A program made the translations under genes and the position numbers. A stretch of DNA of 16,362 nt from Elusimicrobiales bacterium (lineage in GTDB: Bacteria; Elusimicrobiota; Elusimicrobia; Elusimicrobiales; UBA9959): NCBI GenBank assembly GCA_026416895.1, contig JAOAEH010000034.1, forward strand, positions 1-16,362. The letters run 5' to 3'. The notes under the pieces were generated by a model that was not told where the DNA came from, searched no databases, and was given only the letters and a program-made list of their open reading frames with translations. Of the stretch, positions 12,973-16,362 are shown one piece after another (within the stretch, counting starts at the first letter, position 1; every line of letters begins with the position of its first letter).

Positions 12973-14703
12973 TTATTTTAATGCCAATTTTATCTCATCA
13001 ACCAAAAGATGAAAATTTTCAATTTTTATTCTATAAGTTTTATTTTCATTTCTTTTCTTAACCTCAAACTCTCCGTTTAGAAGAGTTTTTTTACTTATCA
13101 CAATTCTCCAAGGAATACCTATTAAATCACAATCATTAAATTTAACTCCAACCCTTTCTTCTCTATCATCCCACAAAACTTCTATACCAGCATTTAATAT
13201 TTTACTATACAAATCATATGATGTATTAAAAACTTCATAATCATTCTCAACATTTATTAAATATACATGAAATGGAGCTATTTGGGGATGCCAAATAATT
13301 CCCTTCTCATCATTATTTTGTTCAATAGCAGCAGCAACAGTTCTAGAAACTCCTATACCATAACATCCCATTTCCATAGGTTTTTTGTTTTGTTCTTTAT
13401 CAAGATAATAACACTCTAATTTTGAAGAATATTTAGTTCCTAATTTAAAAATTTGGCCAACTTCTATCCCTCTTGTAAACATAAAAACACCTCCACATTT
13501 TGGACATCTATCATCCTTATCTGCAATTTTTATATCACCCCAAATATCAGGATTCCAATCTCTAGGATAGTTAATATTTTTAAGATGAAAATCATCCTTA
13601 TTTGCTCCAGATACTCCATTTATAACACCTTTTAAATAATTATCAGCAATAATATAATCAATTTTTCTACCATTTTTCAAAGCAATATCTCTTATACCTA
13701 CTGGACCAGCAAAACCAACTTTCCCTCCAACTATTTTAGAATAATCTTCATTAGTAATTTTTTCAATTGATTGTAAATTAAATAATCTTACAATTTTATC
13801 CTCATTTACTTCATGATCACCTCTTACAAGAGCAAGTATAATTTTATCCTCAGATTTATAAAACATTGTTTTTATAAATTTATCAGAAGAAATACCAGTA
13901 AGTTTTGAAACGTCATCAACTGTATATAAATCCGGAGTATAAATATATTCAAGAGGTTTTTCTTCTTCTTTTCTTTCAAAAGAAATTTCTTTTACTTCAG
14001 CTCTCTCTATATTTGCTGCATATCCACATTCACAATAAACAATCTCTGCTTCGCCCGTTGATGCTAAAACCATAAACTCATGAGAATAATTACCACCTAT
14101 TGCACCTGTAGAAGCTTCAACAGCTTTAAAATTTAAACCACATCTTTTAAATATCTTTGAATAACAATCATAAAGTTTATAATACCACTCAATACAATCC
14201 TTTTCATCAGTATGAAAAGAATAAGCATCCTTCATATAAAATTCTCTTGCTCTCATCACTCCAAATCTTGGGCGAATTTCATCTCTAAATTTTAAGCCAA
14301 ACTGATAAAGAAGTAAAGGAAGTTCTCTATATGAAGTAATTTCTTTTCTAACCAAATCAGTTATTACCTCTTCTGCAGTTGGAGCAAAACAATATTCATT
14401 TTCTTTTCTATCTTTAATTCTCAATAATTCTTTTCCATAAATATCCCATCTCCCAGTTCTTGTCCATAGTTCTTTAGGTTGTATTACTGGTAGCCAAACC
14501 TCGATTCCACCAATTTTATCCATTTCTTCTCTTATAATATTTTCTACCTTTTTTAAAACTCTAAACCCTAATGGAAGCCATTCATATATACCACTTACAA
14601 GTTTTCTTATCATTGAGGACTTTATCATTAACTTCGCTGATATATTATCAGCATCTGCTGGAGTTTCTCTCAAAGTATTTAAAAAATAGCGAGTTCTTCG
14701 CAT
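12973..14703 (-). CDS. proS: Prolyl-tRNA synthetase, bacterial type with editing domain
   Basis: Class II synthetase that charges tRNA-Pro. The 576 residues match the bacterial type, which carries an inserted editing domain. Motif 2 is seen as FRDEIRPRFGVMRAREFYMKD (139-159, family-typical), motif 3 as GCYGIGVSR (446-454), and TAEE (109-112) contacts the substrate. The insertion (about 224-407) contains FIKTMFYK and LVRGDHEVNEDK (292-303), typical of the INS domain that hydrolyses Ala-tRNA-Pro. CxCGYAANIERAE and CPKCGG frame the insertion, as often in this type. The C-terminal anticodon-binding domain follows (about 475-576). GAGGAGG with a 5-base spacer sets the start, 10 bases after ispG. 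Confidence 0.97.
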   Translation of the reverse strand: MRRTRYFLNTLRETPADADNISAKLMIKSSMIRKLVSGIYEWLPLGFRVLKKVENIIREEMDKIGGIEVWLPVIQPKELWTRTGRWDIYGKELLRIKDRKENEYCFAPTAEEVITDLVRKEITSYRELPLLLYQFGLKFRDEIRPRFGVMRAREFYMKDAYSFHTDEKDCIEWYYKLYDCYSKIFKRCGLNFKAVEASTGAIGGNYSHEFMVLASTGEAEIVYCECGYAANIERAEVKEISFERKEEEKPLEYIYTPDLYTVDDVSKLTGISSDKFIKTMFYKSEDKIILALVRGDHEVNEDKIVRLFNLQSIEKITNEDYSKIVGGKVGFAGPVGIRDIALKNGRKIDYIIADNYLKGVINGVSGANKDDFHLKNINYPRDWNPDIWGDIKIADKDDRCPKCGGVFMFTRGIEVGQIFKLGTKYSSKLECYYLDKEQNKKPMEMGCYGIGVSRTVAAAIEQNNDEKGIIWHPQIAPFHVYLINVENDYEVFNTSYDLYSKILNAGIEVLWDDREERVGVKFNDCDLIGIPWRIVISKKTLLNGEFEVKKRNENKTYRIKIENFHLLVDEIKLALK

Positions 14704-14713
14704 TAATTCCTCC

Positions 14714-15823
14714 TCAAAACGACATTATTTTCCTTATTATTTCATTTAACCATTCAGACTCTTTAATAACTTTAATACATTTTCCATTTTCAATCCATAC
14801 ACCCTTTCCCTTTCCACCACAAATTCCAAAATCTGCATATTTTGCCTCTCCAGGACCATTTACAATACAGCCCATTATAGCTATCTTTTTACCTTCAGCT
14901 TTTTTTCTTAAAATTGGATTTGAATATATTTTCTCTTCTACTTTCTTAACTAACTCTATTAAATCAATTTCACATCTTCCACAAGTAGGACAAGAAATAA
15001 TTGTAGGACCATATTCAACAAAACCAAGAGTTTTTAAAATTTCAAAACCTGCTACAACTTCTTTATAAGGTTCATCTGTAAGAGATACTCTAATGGTATC
15101 ACCTATACCATAAGAAAGCATTTTGTATATAAAAACAGTAGACTTAATCAAACCACTGATTAAAGGACCAGCTTCAGTTATTCCTATATGAAGGGGGATA
15201 TCAGTTTTTTTAGCAAAAATTTTATTTGCTAATACAGTTCTCTCTACATCATCAGCCTTTAGAGAAACAATTATATCTTTAAAACCAAACTTTTCAAAAA
15301 AATCCACATATTCTATAGCTTCTTTTACCATCTCATCAGCCCATTGTTTAACCGTCCATTTTAAAAAGTTAACCTTATTTTCTCTTATCACTCTAATTGA
15401 ACCAGCATTAACTCCTATTCTTATTGAAACACCTTTATCTTTTGCAAATTTAATAACATCAATAAGTTTTTTTTTATCTCCTATATTACCAGGATTAATT
15501 CTTATTTTATCTGCTCCATTTTTTATTGACTCAAAAGCAAGGTTTACATCGAAATGTATATCTGCTATAAGAGGAATACTAATTACAGGTTTTATTTTTG
15601 AAATAGCTAAAGCATCTTCTTTATCCCTAACACTTACTCTGACTGCTTGACATCCATAATCTTCAAGTTGTTTAATTTGTTTTAAAGTGGAAGTTATATC
15701 TTTTGTAGCAGTATTAGTCATAGATTGAACAAGAATCGGATATTTAGAACCAATAAAAAATTTACCAACTCTTACCGTTCTAGTCTTTCTTCTCTTAATA
15801 TCGATTTTATTTTTTGTCTTCAT
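14714..15823 (-). CDS. ispG: 4-hydroxy-3-methylbut-2-enyl diphosphate synthase IspG (GcpE)
   Basis: IspG is the [4Fe-4S] enzyme of the methylerythritol phosphate pathway that reduces MEcPP to HMBPP. The TIM-barrel domain starts with GSKYPILVQSMTNTATKD and continues through ADIHFDVNLA, KIRINPGNIGD and RIGVNAGS. The C-terminal cluster domain supplies Cys278 and Cys281 (SCPTCGRC), Cys319 and Glu326 (MGCIVNGPGEA), matching the three-Cys, one-Glu ligand set. The 369-residue length is the short bacterial form without the plant-type insertion. Its ATG lies inside the last 17 bases of rseP, and proS follows 10 bases downstream. This rseP-ispG-proS order is a known bacterial cluster. The DXP pathway is thus used for isoprenoids in this organism. 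Confidence 0.97.
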   Translation of the reverse strand: MKTKNKIDIKRRKTRTVRVGKFFIGSKYPILVQSMTNTATKDITSTLKQIKQLEDYGCQAVRVSVRDKEDALAISKIKPVISIPLIADIHFDVNLAFESIKNGADKIRINPGNIGDKKKLIDVIKFAKDKGVSIRIGVNAGSIRVIRENKVNFLKWTVKQWADEMVKEAIEYVDFFEKFGFKDIIVSLKADDVERTVLANKIFAKKTDIPLHIGITEAGPLISGLIKSTVFIYKMLSYGIGDTIRVSLTDEPYKEVVAGFEILKTLGFVEYGPTIISCPTCGRCEIDLIELVKKVEEKIYSNPILRKKAEGKKIAIMGCIVNGPGEAKYADFGICGGKGKGVWIENGKCIKVIKESEWLNEIIRKIMSF

Positions 15824-16361
15824 TAGATTGTACCTTTGCCTTATACGAATTATATATTCTCATTATGTCTGAATAAGTGGCGAATATTAAGATACTAACA
15901 AGAATTAGAATTCCTAAAGAACTTACATATTTCATTATAGTGGGAGTTATTTTTCTTCTGAATACACCTTCAAATAAATACATTATAAAATGTCCTCCAT
16001 CAAGAAGAGGTAAAGGTAACAAATTAAAAAAACCAACTGCTATAGATATAAGACCAACAAGAAACATAAAATCTGCAAATTCAGAATGAGCTGCTTTTGA
16101 AACTATTTGGATTATACCTAATGGACCAGCAACATCTGGCTTTTCTTTTCTAGATATAGTTTTTGCTAAAGTCTTAATAGTAATAGAAGTCCAATATACT
16201 ATCTGTTCATATGACATCTTTGCCGCGGTAAAAAAACCAACTTTTTCATAATCAGTTTGTGGCACTATACCAATTATACCCCTATCTGATGTTGGATCTT
16301 TTCTTGTTTTTAAATTAACACTATATCTTTTCCCTTCTCTTTCATATTCAACTTTAATTTC
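15807..16361 (-). CDS. rseP: Site-2 protease RseP (M50 family), C-terminal part; 5' end beyond window
   Basis: Intramembrane zinc metalloprotease that cleaves membrane-bound anti-sigma factors or signal-peptide remnants. The frame is open to the right edge (184 residues visible), so the HExxH motif and first helix are missing. What is present begins with the end of the PDZ domain, in which VEYEREGKRYSVNLKTRKD and DRGIIGIVPQ fit the beta strands of the family. It continues through GPLGIIQIVSKAA to the second zinc motif FNLLPLPLLDGGH, whose Asp is the third ligand, and ends with a last membrane helix (ILILVSILIFATYSDI) and a charged tail. A GTG at 16265 is not the real start, because conserved PDZ sequence lies upstream of it. 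ispG overlaps its end by 17 bases. Confidence 0.93.
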   Translation of the reverse strand, partial: EIKVEYEREGKRYSVNLKTRKDPTSDRGIIGIVPQTDYEKVGFFTAAKMSYEQIVYWTSITIKTLAKTISRKEKPDVAGPLGIIQIVSKAAHSEFADFMFLVGLISIAVGFFNLLPLPLLDGGHFIMYLFEGVFRRKITPTIMKYVSSLGILILVSILIFATYSDIMRIYNSYKAKVQSNEDKK

Positions 16362-16362
16362 T

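Noticed and set aside
14571..15068. A 165-codon plus-strand frame opposite the start of proS and the end of ispG.
   Set aside because: It lies opposite two confidently identified genes, has no ribosome binding site, and its composition is a mirror of AT-rich coding sequence.
15807..16265. A complete 152-residue protein starting at GTG 16265.
   Set aside because: The frame is open upstream to the window edge, and those residues fit the end of the RseP PDZ domain, so this is a fragment of a longer gene.
1..16362. CRISPR arrays, rRNA genes, riboswitches, toxin-antitoxin pairs and phage modules.
   Set aside because: I looked for regularly spaced repeats, conserved GC-rich RNA segments and paired small genes, and found none.

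Overview
This window is strongly AT-rich bacterial chromosome with mostly conserved housekeeping genes, standard stop codons (TGA is used as a stop at the end of truB), clear Shine-Dalgarno sequences and tight operons. It has the non-mevalonate isoprenoid gene ispG, a site-2 protease, bacterial-type ProRS and a diderm-style GspE/PilB ATPase. The nusA-infB junction is only 34 bases and lacks the ylxR and L7Ae-type genes that usually sit there in Firmicutes. Together these suggest a low-GC, probably diderm, non-Firmicute bacterium. Elusimicrobiota (Endomicrobia-like) is my best guess, but it rests on overall feel and gene content, not on a search.

Left edge (1 to about 160): the first 23 codons of a minus-strand ORF, with a strong ribosome binding site, look like the N-terminus of an integrase-type transposase. 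An insertion sequence therefore probably ends here.

Plus-strand block (about 198 to 4552): a promoter-like pair leads into a malic enzyme. It is followed by a tRNA with anticodon CAU, the transcript-cleavage factor greA, a short GspE/PilB-family ATPase, and an aspartate kinase with a shortened C-terminal region. Gaps are 6 to 26 bases, so much of this may be one transcript.

Minus-strand block A (right edge to about 12170): rseP (5' end outside the window), ispG, proS and a nitrilase-fold amidase, with overlaps or gaps of 10 to 18 bases, ending in an AT-rich terminator-like hairpin.

Gap (11857 to 12222): 366 bases without a confident gene. It probably holds the end of block A and the promoter and leader of block B. 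One 47-codon hydrophobic ORF without a ribosome binding site lies in it.

Minus-strand block B (11856 to 4578): a strong intrinsic terminator directly in front of rimP, then rimP, nusA, infB, rbfA, nrnA, truB, ribF and a small two-helix membrane protein. This is the classic translation-initiation and ribosome-maturation operon: RimP and RbfA mature the 30S subunit, IF2 drives initiation, NusA controls elongation and termination, NrnA degrades nanoRNA and pApA, TruB makes the T-loop pseudouridine, and RibF makes FMN and FAD. The rpsO and pnp genes often found after ribF are absent. Blocks B and the plus-strand block converge at 4553 to 4577.

I found no CRISPR array, toxin-antitoxin pair, phage module or clearly new multi-gene system. 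The best leads are the terminator in the rimP leader (possible attenuation), the compact aspartate kinase, the trimmed GspE/PilB ATPase, and two small membrane-protein candidates.
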